52,350 bases of DNA from Candidatus Hydrogenedentota bacterium (GCA_016209895.1 JACQVH010000086.1:1-52350); one strand, 5' to 3'. Numbered from the stretch's first letter, positions 23,992 through 33,055 are shown. A program made the numbers and translations. Notes: generated from the sequence alone by a model not told the origin.

Positions 23992-24690
23992 GTGAACTCC
24001 CCGCGGGAAATCAGCACCACCCATTGGAGCGTCGTGCTGGCCGCCAAAGGCGCGGACACGGGCCGCGCACGAGCGGCTTTGTCAGTGCTGTGCAAGAAAT
24101 ATTGGCCGGCCCTGTACGCTTACCTTCGCCGGAAGGGCTATCCAGAGGAACAAGCCAAGGACCTGATGCAGGATTTCTTCGCGCACTTTCTGGAAGACGA
24201 ACTTCTCCGAAACGTCTCCCCGGAAAAAGGCCGTTTTCGTTCGTTCCTCCTCGTGTGCCTTCAGAACTTCCTCGCCAACAAATGGGACCGTGCCCGCGCC
24301 CAGAAACGAGGCGGACACTTGATGCGCCTCTCGCTCGATGCCTTGACCCCATACGAACCCGCCACGGACGTCACCCCCGAAACCGCGTTCGAACGCCAGT
24401 GGGCGCACTCGCTCCTGAATGGTGTCCTCGATTGCCTGGGAGCGGAGTACGCGCAGTCCGGCAAGACGCCGCTGTTCGAAGCGCTTTGTCCGTATCTTAG
24501 CGGTTCACCCGACACCGCGACGTATCGGGAAGTCGGTCATGGTCTCGAGATGTCGGAAGGCGCCGTGAAAGTGGCCGTCCACCGGATGCGAAAGCGATAT
24601 CGCGAACTCGTCAGACAAGAAATCGCCCAAACCCTCGGGAATGAAGCGGATATTGACGGGGAATTGCGGTACCTCATAAGTATCTTGTAA
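23992..24690 (+). CDS. ECF-type RNA polymerase sigma factor, planctomycete style
   Basis: A 232-residue sigma factor. Region 2 is LCKKYWPALYAYLRRKGYPEEQAKDLMQDFF and region 4 is EMSEGAVKVAVHRMRKRYRELVRQEIA. The N-terminal STTHWSVVLAA and the central FLANKWDRARAQKRGG are typical of a planctomycete/verrucomicrobial ECF group that is usually encoded beside Ser/Thr kinases. No anti-sigma gene is adjacent; regulation by phosphorylation by the downstream kinase is a reasonable inference. The GTG at 23992 is preferred (protein begins VNSPREIST); a TTG at 23956 is possible. The kinase gene starts 55 bases after its stop. Confidence 0.85.
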   Translation: MNSPREISTTHWSVVLAAKGADTGRARAALSVLCKKYWPALYAYLRRKGYPEEQAKDLMQDFFAHFLEDELLRNVSPEKGRFRSFLLVCLQNFLANKWDRARAQKRGGHLMRLSLDALTPYEPATDVTPETAFERQWAHSLLNGVLDCLGAEYAQSGKTPLFEALCPYLSGSPDTATYREVGHGLEMSEGAVKVAVHRMRKRYRELVRQEIAQTLGNEADIDGELRYLISIL

Positions 24691-24745
24691 CCTTCCGGCG
24701 CCATTTTCTTTTCTTCTATGGTGAGGGTAAAGGGGAGGGGTAGCG

Positions 24746-27700
24746 ATGACCGAGACCTCACGATGCCGACAGTGTGGAGCCGAGCTGCGTCCCAACGCGC
24801 CCAAGGGCCTGTGTCCCAAGTGTCTGCTCGGCGCGGGGATTGAAGAAACGGGAGAACGGCGCATGGACAACGACCGAAATCTGTTATTCGGCGTGCTCGC
24901 GGTCCAGTTACGCAAGGTCACGCAGACACAGGTCATGGACATCGCGGCGGCCTGGGCTATGGACCCGTCGCGCGATCTTCCTGGGCGACTGGTCGAAGCC
25001 GGCCTGCTCTCGAAAGAAGACCGGGAACTGCTCGGCGGTTTCGTTCAGCAGGCCATTGACGCCCACGGCGGAGATAGCGCTGCTGCTATGGAGAGTTTCG
25101 GGGGCGATGAGCAGGTCCATCAGTCGTTCCGGGGTTCGATTGTCCGCGAAGATTCGGGCCGGGTCAGCGTCGTAACTACCCCCATGCCGGTGGGAGAGGC
25201 AATGGACCCGGAATCTGTCCCGGCCGTCCGGGAAACGCCGGGCCGTTATACCCACATCACTGAGCACGGCCGCGGCGGCATGGGGCGCGTCCTGTTGGTT
25301 CAGGACACGCACCTGGGCCGCGATGTGGCGCTCAAGGAACTCTTGCCCGCTCCCGGAGACGACTCACAGACCGGCGGGGCCAGCCCGGTCCGTCTGTCGG
25401 TTCCGCACATGGCCCGGTTTCTTCAGGAAGCGCGCCTAACGGGCCAGCTCGAGCACCCCGCCATTGTCCCCGTGTACGAACTGGGCCACCGCAAAGACGG
25501 CACCCTGTACTACACGATGAAGCTGGTTCGCGGTAAGACCCTCGCCAAGGCGCTTAAAGAGTGTAAAGTCCTGAAGGACCGTCTGGAATTGCTCCCGCAC
25601 TTCCGCGATCTGTGTCAAGCCATGGCGTACGCCCACAGCCGAGGCGTGATCCACCGCGACCTCAAACCCTCGAACGTTATGGTCGGCGAGTTCGGCGAAA
25701 CGGTCGTGATTGACTGGGGACTCGCCAAGGCTAAAGGGCGCTCGGACGCGCTGGCCGAAGACATGGAGGAGACGTTGCTGGCGCTACGTTTGGGCGACGA
25801 GGCCGGTCTCGCGCAAACGGTCTACGGCCAAGCCATGGGCACGCCGATGTACATGCCGCCCGAACAAGCCAAGGGCTTGATTGACCAGATTGATGAACGC
25901 TCGGACGTCTACTCGCTCGGCGCGGTATTGTACGAGCTGCTGACCGGCAAGACGCCGTTTACCGGCAAGACCTCGATCGAGATCATGAAGAAAGTCGTTG
26001 CCGAATCGCCCGCGCCCGTGGCTACGCTCGAACCCGACGCGCCGCCCGAACTCGCCGCCATCTGCCAACGGGCCATGGCGCACGATCCGGCCGGGCGCTA
26101 CGCCTCCGCCCGGGAACTGGCGGTGGAGATCGGTCGTTTCCAGTCCGGTCTCTTGGTGCAAGCGTTTCAATACAAACCGTGGGACTTGCTACGCCACTAC
26201 GTGCGCCGGAACAAAGCCGTGGTAACGACCGCCGCCTCGGCGTTTGCCGCGCTCTTGCTGATTGGCACGATTTCGTTTCTTCGCATTTCTTGGGCGAAGG
26301 AGGCCGCCGAATATGAACTCTACCGCGCCTCGGTAAACCTGGCGGAGGCGCGTATCGAGGAACAGGAGTTAGGGCAGGCCCGCGAATACCTGAACAGTTG
26401 CCCAGAGCGGCTTCGCGGGTGGGAGTGGGGCCGGCTCCAATACCTCTGTAACCAGGACCTGATGACCTTCAAACTGGAACCGTATTCCGCTGCGACCTGT
26501 ATTGACTTCAGTCCGGATGGCCAGAAATTGATCGCAGCGATCGTCAAGGGGGACCCCTATAGCAGATACTATAATTCGACGGGTTCGCAAGTGAAAACTT
26601 GGGACGCAGGAACAGGCGAGCAGTTGGCGGATAAAACCTTGGGTGCCGGCGAAATCCGCACGTTCATCTTTACGCCGGATGGGAAATGTATCGGCGCCGG
26701 AACCGCAGGCCGACATTATAGCAAAGAGGGACAGACGGCCGTGGTTTGGGACTTGGCTGCAGGAACGAAGATGCTGGAGTTTGGCGGCCATACCGATGGT
26801 ATTTTCGGGATAGCATTGAGTCCCGACGGCAATTTGCTGGCCACGAGTGCAGCAGACAACACTGTGAAAGTGTGGGAGGTGACAACCGGAAATATGCTGT
26901 TGGATCTGAAGTCTTCAGACCAATCGGTACTTACCGTTGCCTTCAGTCCCGACGGCACGTTATTGGCCACGGCGGGTCACGACAAACTGGTAAGGCTCTG
27001 GAATCCCAATACCGGTGAATTGGTGAAATCTTTGGCGAGGCACGCGGAAAGTATAAGCGAGGTTAGTTTCAGTCCGGAGGGACATTACCTATTGAGCGTA
27101 TCGCAAGGCAGAGAAGTGTTCCTGTGGAATGTGAGTACCGAAGTTCCGGTCGCGACACAGGAGCGACTCGGATGGCGTGCTCGGTTCAGTCGGAACGCGA
27201 ACGTGCTGTTAGGGACAACTGGGAGCGTCTGGCAAGCGGCCGGCAGCGGCTTTACGAAGTTCAGGGGAATACCGGGAACCGTCGAGGCCATATCTACTGA
27301 CCAAAGCTGTGTGGTGACCCAAGCTGCCTCGTCTGGCGGAAACACCTATGAAATTGCCATGTGGGACATACAGGAAAGGCCGACTCGACAAGTCTTTGGA
27401 GAACACGACGATGAATTGTATTGTGCTGCGATCAGTCCTGATGGTGCGCGCGTCGCCACGGGAGGCGCGGACGGCACGGCCGTCGTGTGGGATGCGGCAA
27501 CCGGGCAACGGCTGTTGATTATAGATTGCCGCACGAACGCTACTAATCGGTGGATTCGTTCCGTCGCCTTCAGCCCGGACGGTGAGCTCTTGGTTACCGG
27601 AGGGTCGGACGGAAAAGCCAGGGTCTGGGAAGTCTCCACCGGAAGGAATCTCTCTGAGTTTTCTGGACACAGTCGTGGTGTGGAATGTGTCCAATTTCAT

Positions 27701-29674
27701 CCGGACGGAAAACGAATCGCGACGGCCGGCGATGAAGGCTCCGCCCAAATTTGGGATTGGGCAACCGGCGAGGTGCTTACTACGGTTTCAGGACCAGCGA
27801 GTATGTCTTCTCTTGCTTTCTCGCCGGACGGAAGGCATTTGATCACGGAGACCATGAATGGTGTATGCGATCTATGGGAAGTCGAGAGTGGACGAAAAGT
27901 GCGTTCCCTTTCAACAAACTTGGATAGGGGTACAAGCTGGAAGTCTTTGGCCATAAGTGCAGATGGAAGCCGAGTAGCGGCCGGGAGGGTTGGCAGTGGC
28001 GGTGCCGTTCGCGGATTCATTCGTGGCCTGCTCCAGTGGTCACGGTTAGCGGTCAGCAAGGGGGATCCCACGAACGTATGGAGTGTTCCGTCAGGTCGCC
28101 GAATAGCCCGATTGGAGGTGGCTTCGACGGGGATTAGTCTGCCGCGCCACGGAGAGCGCATCGTTCATGCCGGAAGCTCAAACACCATCGGCATTTCCGA
28201 CGTAGCCACTGGGCGTGAAATTCTTCGGTTGAGAGGACATACCGATGGGGTCCGCACCACGTCCTTTGACGTTAGCGGCTTGCAGCTTGTCTCGGGCAGT
28301 ACTGATAGGACTGCCATACTCTGGCCGGCTTTTCCTTACAGAGATTCGGATTATCCGGGACCGAAGGCGACATCGCTGGAGGAGCGCATCGAAGAACATA
28401 AGCGGCGCTACTGGCGCGAATGGGAATCGCGGCCGAAAGCGAACGTGACCCCGCTTTACATCGTGCAGTTGCAGAAGAAAGACTTCACGGAGACCGTGAC
28501 TCTGAAGTTCGCAACCTTGTCAAACGACCCCGCCGGGCTTTCGACCGGCACGGACGCGCCCAGCGGCAAGACCGGTGTTGTTTTCGGCGACGGCCCGGCG
28601 CTGAAGCTGTTATCCGAACTCGCATTCAAACCAGGCGATGTTATCCTGGATGCGAACGGCGTGCCGACCGACCGCGTCGAGGCCCTCTTCCGCGCGCTTG
28701 CCGACTTTTCCAATAGCGGGTCGGCGGCACAATACGCGCCCCTTGAGTTTGGTATAGGCCGTGGCAAGGAATCGTTGAAGATACGGCTGCTCGCAGCGCT
28801 TGAATCGGGTTATCGTGTGAAAACGGCTACAGGCGCGATTGAGGTCGTTGACGAGTTGGTTATCCCTGATAAGCAACCGACGGGTCTTTGTTGTGCCGCC
28901 GACGGAACCGTGTACTATGTCGAATCCGGAGATTTCGCGACAGGCACCTTGGGTATTCTCGACGTCGAAGCTTGTCAAATGAAACCGCTTCTAACCGATC
29001 TTAAGTACCCTCACAATATAGCCTCGTTTGGCGACGAGATTATCTTCACGGAACGCGGTACGACGGAGGGCAAGTACAAGGATGGAACTCTCTCCGTGTA
29101 CTCACCCAAGACGTCAACGCGATCAATTCTCTACAGTGGACTCGAGTATCCGCAAAGCTTGTCTGTTGACAAGAATGGCAATATCTATGTACTGGAAGCG
29201 GCAGCGTACAATACCAAGTTCGGCGGGAACGCAAGGCTCATCAGATTTCCTTACGGTTCGAAGGATTATGAAGTCATTCTTCCCAAGATAGGCCGCTTTG
29301 AGGCGATTGCTGTCGGCTCGGACGGCCGGCTCTATATTGGAACGCGCGGGAAACGAAGTCCCGGAAAGGGCGGCGCATTATTGCGCTTCGATCTCGATGG
29401 AACCGGCCAAAAGACGATGCTTAAGGATTTGCAGAACGTGAACGCCCTGACCTTTGACGCCCAAGGCAATCTCTACTTAGCGTTCGACGGTGAGCGTGGA
29501 GGCAATCCAGATACCATCGGTGTGGTCAAGCCCGAATCCGCTCAACTGACGGTCTTGAAGAAGGGCATGCAGGCATGGAGCCTTGCGGTAGACCAGAAGG
29601 GCCGAATTCTTTATTCAATCTATGAATCGCGCGGTTCAGTTCGGATGCTTACCGTGAAGCCCGTTGAAAAGTGA
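24746..29674 (+). CDS. Giant Ser/Thr protein kinase with WD40, PDZ-like and NHL-like domains
   Basis: A 1642-residue membrane receptor-like kinase. In order: a zinc ribbon (CRQCG...CPKC, residues about 7-26); a Hanks-type kinase domain from about 169 to 475 (glycine loop HGRGGMGRV, ALKEL lysine, HRDLKPSNVMV near 302, DWGLAK near 323 in place of DFG, GTPMYMPPEQ); one membrane segment (about 490-512); WD40 blades from about 575 to 1200 (many SPDG...LATA...VKVWD units); a PDZ-like domain (about 1240-1350); and a C-terminal NHL/SMP-like propeller (to 1640). The ribosome site is GGGGAGGGG. Pairing with the upstream sigma factor is typical of planctomycete signalling. Kinase target unknown. Confidence 0.9.
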   Translation: MTETSRCRQCGAELRPNAPKGLCPKCLLGAGIEETGERRMDNDRNLLFGVLAVQLRKVTQTQVMDIAAAWAMDPSRDLPGRLVEAGLLSKEDRELLGGFVQQAIDAHGGDSAAAMESFGGDEQVHQSFRGSIVREDSGRVSVVTTPMPVGEAMDPESVPAVRETPGRYTHITEHGRGGMGRVLLVQDTHLGRDVALKELLPAPGDDSQTGGASPVRLSVPHMARFLQEARLTGQLEHPAIVPVYELGHRKDGTLYYTMKLVRGKTLAKALKECKVLKDRLELLPHFRDLCQAMAYAHSRGVIHRDLKPSNVMVGEFGETVVIDWGLAKAKGRSDALAEDMEETLLALRLGDEAGLAQTVYGQAMGTPMYMPPEQAKGLIDQIDERSDVYSLGAVLYELLTGKTPFTGKTSIEIMKKVVAESPAPVATLEPDAPPELAAICQRAMAHDPAGRYASARELAVEIGRFQSGLLVQAFQYKPWDLLRHYVRRNKAVVTTAASAFAALLLIGTISFLRISWAKEAAEYELYRASVNLAEARIEEQELGQAREYLNSCPERLRGWEWGRLQYLCNQDLMTFKLEPYSAATCIDFSPDGQKLIAAIVKGDPYSRYYNSTGSQVKTWDAGTGEQLADKTLGAGEIRTFIFTPDGKCIGAGTAGRHYSKEGQTAVVWDLAAGTKMLEFGGHTDGIFGIALSPDGNLLATSAADNTVKVWEVTTGNMLLDLKSSDQSVLTVAFSPDGTLLATAGHDKLVRLWNPNTGELVKSLARHAESISEVSFSPEGHYLLSVSQGREVFLWNVSTEVPVATQERLGWRARFSRNANVLLGTTGSVWQAAGSGFTKFRGIPGTVEAISTDQSCVVTQAASSGGNTYEIAMWDIQERPTRQVFGEHDDELYCAAISPDGARVATGGADGTAVVWDAATGQRLLIIDCRTNATNRWIRSVAFSPDGELLVTGGSDGKARVWEVSTGRNLSEFSGHSRGVECVQFHPDGKRIATAGDEGSAQIWDWATGEVLTTVSGPASMSSLAFSPDGRHLITETMNGVCDLWEVESGRKVRSLSTNLDRGTSWKSLAISADGSRVAAGRVGSGGAVRGFIRGLLQWSRLAVSKGDPTNVWSVPSGRRIARLEVASTGISLPRHGERIVHAGSSNTIGISDVATGREILRLRGHTDGVRTTSFDVSGLQLVSGSTDRTAILWPAFPYRDSDYPGPKATSLEERIEEHKRRYWREWESRPKANVTPLYIVQLQKKDFTETVTLKFATLSNDPAGLSTGTDAPSGKTGVVFGDGPALKLLSELAFKPGDVILDANGVPTDRVEALFRALADFSNSGSAAQYAPLEFGIGRGKESLKIRLLAALESGYRVKTATGAIEVVDELVIPDKQPTGLCCAADGTVYYVESGDFATGTLGILDVEACQMKPLLTDLKYPHNIASFGDEIIFTERGTTEGKYKDGTLSVYSPKTSTRSILYSGLEYPQSLSVDKNGNIYVLEAAAYNTKFGGNARLIRFPYGSKDYEVILPKIGRFEAIAVGSDGRLYIGTRGKRSPGKGGALLRFDLDGTGQKTMLKDLQNVNALTFDAQGNLYLAFDGERGGNPDTIGVVKPESAQLTVLKKGMQAWSLAVDQKGRILYSIYESRGSVRMLTVKPVEK

Positions 29675-29837
29675 CCGGCAGCCGGACCAGAGCTCGCGGC
29701 AGTGCCCTGGTCCATCCTGCTGCAAATAGGGCCGCGAAGTGGACTGAGGGGCTCTCAATGACGGTTGCCGAGGACTTTCTTGTCGGGATAAGATGTCATC
29801 TGGATGAGGCGCGGCAATAATACGTCCGGTTACTGCC

Positions 29838-30497
29838 ATGTTCCGACAGCCTGAAACTGAATTCATGAACCTATCCGCCGAGGCGGAGGCCTATGCCGCG
29901 GCGGATTTCGCTGAGGTCAATGAGGCCTTCGTGGCGCGGCTGCTCGAACTGGCGGGCGATCGTGCCGACGCGGTGGCCCTGGACCTCGGCACCGGGCCGG
30001 GGGACATGCCAATCCGCATCGTACGTCAGCGCCCGGGGTGGCGAATCGTTGCCGTGGATGCGTCCTTTGCCATGCTGCGTCTGGCGCGTAGAGCTATTGC
30101 TGAGGCCGGCGCAAGTCATGTGGTAGTGCCGGTGCAGACGGACGCAAAAGGCTGCCCGTTTCTATCTGGCGCGTTCGACATCATCTTCTCGAACAGCATT
30201 GTGCATCACATTACCGACGTGGCGGCGTTTTGGAACGAGGTGAAGCGCCTGGCGAAGCCGGGGGGTCATATACTGCTTCGCGACTTGTCGCGTCCTCCGA
30301 GCCCCGAAGCCGCCCGCAGAATCGTAGAGACCTATGCGGCGCATGAATCGCCGTTGCTTCAGGAGGAATTCTACCGCTCGCTGTTGTCGGCCTACACGCC
30401 CGACGAAGTCCGCACCCAACTCGACGCCGCCGGCCTTGAAGGACTAAGCGTCGTCATGAGTTCCGACCGTCATTGGGACGTTTTCAGCGTCGCGTAG
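29838..30497 (+). CDS. Class I SAM-dependent methyltransferase
   Basis: A 219-residue Rossmann methyltransferase. Motif I is LDLGTGPGDMPIRI (SAM binding), then VAVDASFAMLRLAR (acidic ribose ligand), FDIIFSNSIVHHI (motif IV) and KRLAKPGGHILLRDL (post-motif). The substrate is unknown; the UbiE-like arrangement is common to small-molecule methyltransferases. The N-terminus YAAADFAEVNEAFVARLLEL is usual for this group. It stands alone 163 bases after the kinase gene. Confidence 0.82.
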   Translation: MFRQPETEFMNLSAEAEAYAAADFAEVNEAFVARLLELAGDRADAVALDLGTGPGDMPIRIVRQRPGWRIVAVDASFAMLRLARRAIAEAGASHVVVPVQTDAKGCPFLSGAFDIIFSNSIVHHITDVAAFWNEVKRLAKPGGHILLRDLSRPPSPEAARRIVETYAAHESPLLQEEFYRSLLSAYTPDEVRTQLDAAGLEGLSVVMSSDRHWDVFSVA

Positions 30498-30689
30498 AGT
30501 ATGAAATTCAACCGATAGGTGGACGCTATACAGGAAAAGGAAATGAGACCACAAAGCGATGTCGAAATCTCCGTTTCCAAAAGGCAGCGACGGTAGCCCG
30601 CCGGCGACGTATCTCCCCTCGTTTTTCCCGGCGTCGAAATCCGATAGAAATGTGTCCATCGCAGACATGCTCCTCATAGGAGCGCCCCC

Positions 30690-30851
30690 ATGGCACGACT
30701 TTATCAAGTGAGAATCCCATGTATGGCGTGCCTGTCCAACACTGATTATACAGACGAATCAAGCAAGACTGGCAAATCTTTCCGAACTCGCGATGAAGCG
30801 TGTACGGATATCCGGGAGTTACTCGATACATTGTGGTTTGGGCGCGTATAA
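30690..30851 (+). CDS. Small hypothetical protein, 53 residues
   Basis: ATG at 30690 follows AGGAG with a 7-base spacer and opens a 53-codon frame: MARLYQVRIPCMACLSN, then TGKSFRTRDEACTDIRELLDTL, ending at TAA. It contains a CMAC pair that could bind metal. It lies in a 400-base gap with nothing else visible, and no family is recognised. A small real gene is suggested by the good ribosome site and plausible composition, but it could be chance. Confidence 0.45.
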   Translation: MARLYQVRIPCMACLSNTDYTDESSKTGKSFRTRDEACTDIRELLDTLWFGRV

Positions 30852-30899
30852 TGACTCTGGGCGCTATCGGATCGGCAAAGCCGTGGCTAGGATGGGGTA

Positions 30900-31160
30900 A
30901 TGAAATCGGAAAGTTCAAGCTTGGCGGATTGGACGCCTGAACAAATCGCGCAGGGGAAGCGCTGGGTGCAGACCTGGAAAGAAGCCGGGGATGCCATGGA
31001 ACGGCTACGGCGGGACGAGTTGCGTCGGCTCAACGGTCAAGCAGCGATAGCGCTGCTTTGCGGCCCCGCGGATTACCGGGTTCCGCCGCGCGCGCCCAAG
31101 CCTACGTCCGGCCTCGTCGAGCAACAATTCTGGTTCATGAAGGCCGCGCTCGGTGATTGA
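30900..31160 (+). CDS. Putative antitoxin, 86 residues, partner of a nucleotidyltransferase
   Basis: An 86-residue charged protein, mainly helical (EQIAQGKRWVQTWKEAGDAMERLRRDELRRL), with no recognised domain. Its end overlaps the GTG start of the following nucleotidyltransferase gene by 8 bases, so the two are translated together. Short, helix-rich partners of this kind accompany AbiEii-type or MNT-type nucleotidyltransferases. Function is inferred from neighbour only. The ATG at 30900 has GGATGGGGTA just upstream. Confidence 0.6.
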   Translation: MKSESSSLADWTPEQIAQGKRWVQTWKEAGDAMERLRRDELRRLNGQAAIALLCGPADYRVPPRAPKPTSGLVEQQFWFMKAALGD

Positions 31161-31719
31161 GGTCGTCCGAGCCGCCGCCACACTGCAATCGGTCTGCGAG
31201 GCGCAATCGTGGCGTTTCTGCTTCATTGGCGGTCTGGCCCTGCAACGGTGGGGCGAGCCGCGCGAAACCGTTGACGTTGACCTGACACTCTTCACCGGCT
31301 TTGGCGGAGAGGAACCCTTTGTGAAGACGCTCCTCGACCATTTCGAACCGCGAATCGAGGATGCCGTACAATTCGCCTTGACACGGCGAGTCCTGCTACT
31401 GCGCACACGAACCGGTGTCGGCCTGGACGTTGCGCTGGGTGGACTTCCGTTCGAGGAGCAGGTCATTGCCCGCTCCAGTCTCTTTGTATATCCCGGCAAT
31501 GCGATGATTCGCACTTGTTCGGCCGAAGACCTAGTGATTTTGAAAGCATTCGCGGCGCGCGGACGAGACTGGCTGGACATAGAAGGCATCATCACCCGAC
31601 AGACTGGTAAGCTCGATTGGGGTTACATTCGATCCCAATTGAAGCCGCTCGTGGAACTCAAAGGTACCCCCGAAATCTTGGATGAATTGGAGGCGCGCCG
31701 CCTCGAGTTCGAGCGATGA
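31153..31719 (+). CDS. Nucleotidyltransferase, AbiEii-type toxin-like
   Basis: A 188-residue nucleotidyltransferase of the DNA polymerase beta superfamily. The catalytic core is FIGGLALQRWGEPRETVDVDL, matching G-G-x-A plus the R-x-T-x-D-x-D-L pattern with two metal-binding Asp; a third acidic residue may be in VGLDVAL. AbiEii toxins transfer nucleotides and are held by a partner. Start is a GTG inside the end of the preceding small gene. The pair could be a type IV-like toxin-antitoxin or defence module; this is inferred. Confidence 0.75.
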   Translation: MIEVVRAAATLQSVCEAQSWRFCFIGGLALQRWGEPRETVDVDLTLFTGFGGEEPFVKTLLDHFEPRIEDAVQFALTRRVLLLRTRTGVGLDVALGGLPFEEQVIARSSLFVYPGNAMIRTCSAEDLVILKAFAARGRDWLDIEGIITRQTGKLDWGYIRSQLKPLVELKGTPEILDELEARRLEFER

Positions 31720-31772
31720 TTCGCGGTAACGCGTGACAATTTCGTCTTTTCATTTCCTACCAGCCCCGGTTC

Positions 31773-32897
31773 TCAGGTGCCGCGGATGATGAGTTCGGGG
31801 TGGACGACGTATTGGCGGGTAGTTTCTTCGGCTTCGCCGTTGGAGGCGTGGATGAAACCGGCGAGGGTCGAGGCCATTTCTTCGTTGTGGGGGTCGACGG
31901 AGGTGATAGGGGGAGTGAAAAAGCGGGCCAGTTCGGTGTTGCCGTAGGTAACGATGTTGAGGTCGCGGGGGATGTCGGCACCTTGTTCTTTGAGACGGCC
32001 GATGGTTTGGATTCCGCTGACCTCATCGCAGCAAAAGACACCGGTTATGCCGCGCGAGCGAAATTTGTCGAGGCGGACTTGTCCGGCCCGTTCGAGAATC
32101 AGGGGTTCGAATCCGAGGCGTTTGGTTTGCATGAGATTCAGGTAAGACTCGCGCATGACCTCGAGGACCATGTTGCGGCCTCCCCAGACCTCGTTCTCGA
32201 CGAATGCCACGCCGCCCGGTTTCGAGTCCAACAGGTAGTTGATGGCCCGCACTACGCCCAGGTCGTAGCTCTGGATGACGAACGTAAAATCGTTTTGGGT
32301 CATCGTATGATCGAGTAGAACGACCGCCGAGTCGAGCGCCGAGAGCCGAGAGTAAAAGCTCCAGGTCTTGGATTCGTCGAGCGTGGGGATGACGATCACG
32401 GCTTCGTAACGGTCACGGATCATCGTGCTCACCAGCCGGATTTCTTCCTGGTAATTGTGGTAATCGCACAGGTACTTCAACTGACGGCCCAGCCGATCCG
32501 CGTGGTTTCCCACGCGACGAATTAGATCTTCGAACTGAACCGAGTGAAAGGGGAATACCAGTCCCCACGTCTTTTGCTTGGGTCCGAGGCTGGCGACGAA
32601 CGAGCCTTTCCCGCGCCGCTGGACGATATACCCTTCTTCCGCGAGGAGATTTAGGACCCGCTTGGCGGTGTCCCGGCCGATGCGGTGCTTGGCCTGCATT
32701 TCGGCGATGGAGTCTATGCGGGAGCCTGGGGGAAGGGCATAACTCAGGATATCGCGCCGGTAGGTTTCCGCAAGTTGTTGATAAAGTGGCGTCGTGTACT
32801 CGTCGGAAGGGGACATATCTGATTGCGGATTGCGGATCGCGGATTGCGGATCAGCGGATTGCAGATTGAGTATCGAATGATCGTCTGAGGTGGGCAT
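31773..32897 (-). CDS. GntR-LacI hybrid transcriptional regulator, probable repressor of the acs operon
   Basis: A 374-residue regulator (or 347 from ATG 32816). A GntR winged helix (TTPLYQQLAETYRRDIL...AEMQAKHRIGRDTAKRVLNLLAEEGYIVQRRGKGSFV) is joined to a LacI-type periplasmic-binding sensor (WGLVFPFHSV..., VIVIPTLDES, VVLLDHTM, VFCCDEVSG, ITSVDPHNEEM). The sensor suggests a small-molecule ligand, perhaps a sugar. The first 27 residues are encoded by 7-bp repeats, so the ATG at 32816 may be the real start; neither start has a strong ribosome site. It is divergent from the CODH/acetyl-CoA synthase operon and shares operator-like sequences with it. Confidence 0.82.
   Translation of the reverse strand: MPTSDDHSILNLQSADPQSAIRNPQSDMSPSDEYTTPLYQQLAETYRRDILSYALPPGSRIDSIAEMQAKHRIGRDTAKRVLNLLAEEGYIVQRRGKGSFVASLGPKQKTWGLVFPFHSVQFEDLIRRVGNHADRLGRQLKYLCDYHNYQEEIRLVSTMIRDRYEAVIVIPTLDESKTWSFYSRLSALDSAVVLLDHTMTQNDFTFVIQSYDLGVVRAINYLLDSKPGGVAFVENEVWGGRNMVLEVMRESYLNLMQTKRLGFEPLILERAGQVRLDKFRSRGITGVFCCDEVSGIQTIGRLKEQGADIPRDLNIVTYGNTELARFFTPPITSVDPHNEEMASTLAGFIHASNGEAEETTRQYVVHPELIIRGT
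32817..32876. repeat. 7-bp periodic repeats at the 5' end of the regulator gene
   Basis: On the plus strand the sequence reads GATTGCG, GATTGCG, GATCGCG, GATTGCG, GATCAGC, GGATTGC, AGATTGA, a clear period of seven. It encodes, or lies just before, the N-terminus of the GntR-LacI regulator, depending on the start used. Confidence 0.8.
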
Positions 32898-32924
32898 ATT
32901 GGCTTTATGACATCATATATCGGC

Positions 32925-32946
32925 TCAATCACATCACATCACATTG
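32925..32946 (-). promoter_or_regulatory. Operator-like element, regulator side
   Basis: The minus strand contains ATGTGATGTGATGTGATTG, flanked to give CAAT...ATTG ends. The identical 19 bases recur on the plus strand at 33135-33153 at the start of the acs operon. Here it overlaps the expected transcription start of the regulator gene, just downstream of its -10. Likely a binding site of the GntR-LacI regulator for autorepression; this is inferred from identity, position and orientation. Confidence 0.6.
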
Positions 32947-32950
32947 ACTT

Positions 32951-32979
32951 ATTCTACCTCAAGGTGCAGCCGGGTGCAA
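32951..32979 (-). promoter_or_regulatory. Sigma70-type promoter of the GntR-LacI regulator
   Basis: On the minus strand TTGCAC (32974-32979) and TAGAAT (32951-32956) are separated by 17 bases. The -10 is one base from consensus. The operator-like element lies immediately downstream, over the predicted start of transcription. Confidence 0.65.
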
Positions 32980-33002
32980 GCTTTCTCGGGGATTATGGGG
33001 GC

Positions 33003-33055
33003 CGGGCTTGTCGGACGTGTCGGACCGGTCAGACTGGTAAGACGAATAGGGCCAA
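33003..33055. repeat. 7-bp periodic repeats between the divergent promoters
   Basis: A run with period about seven built on CGGAC/CGGTC units: CTTGTCG, GACGTGT, CGGACCG, GTCAGAC, TGGTAAG, ACGAATA. The units resemble those in the linker of the AcsB-AcsD fusion at about 40057-40105. No coding gene is seen here. Confidence 0.55.

Noticed and set aside
29684-29713. GGACCAG/CTGGTCC inverted repeat just after the kinase gene
   Set aside because: Loop of 16 bases and no T-run; it may be chance.
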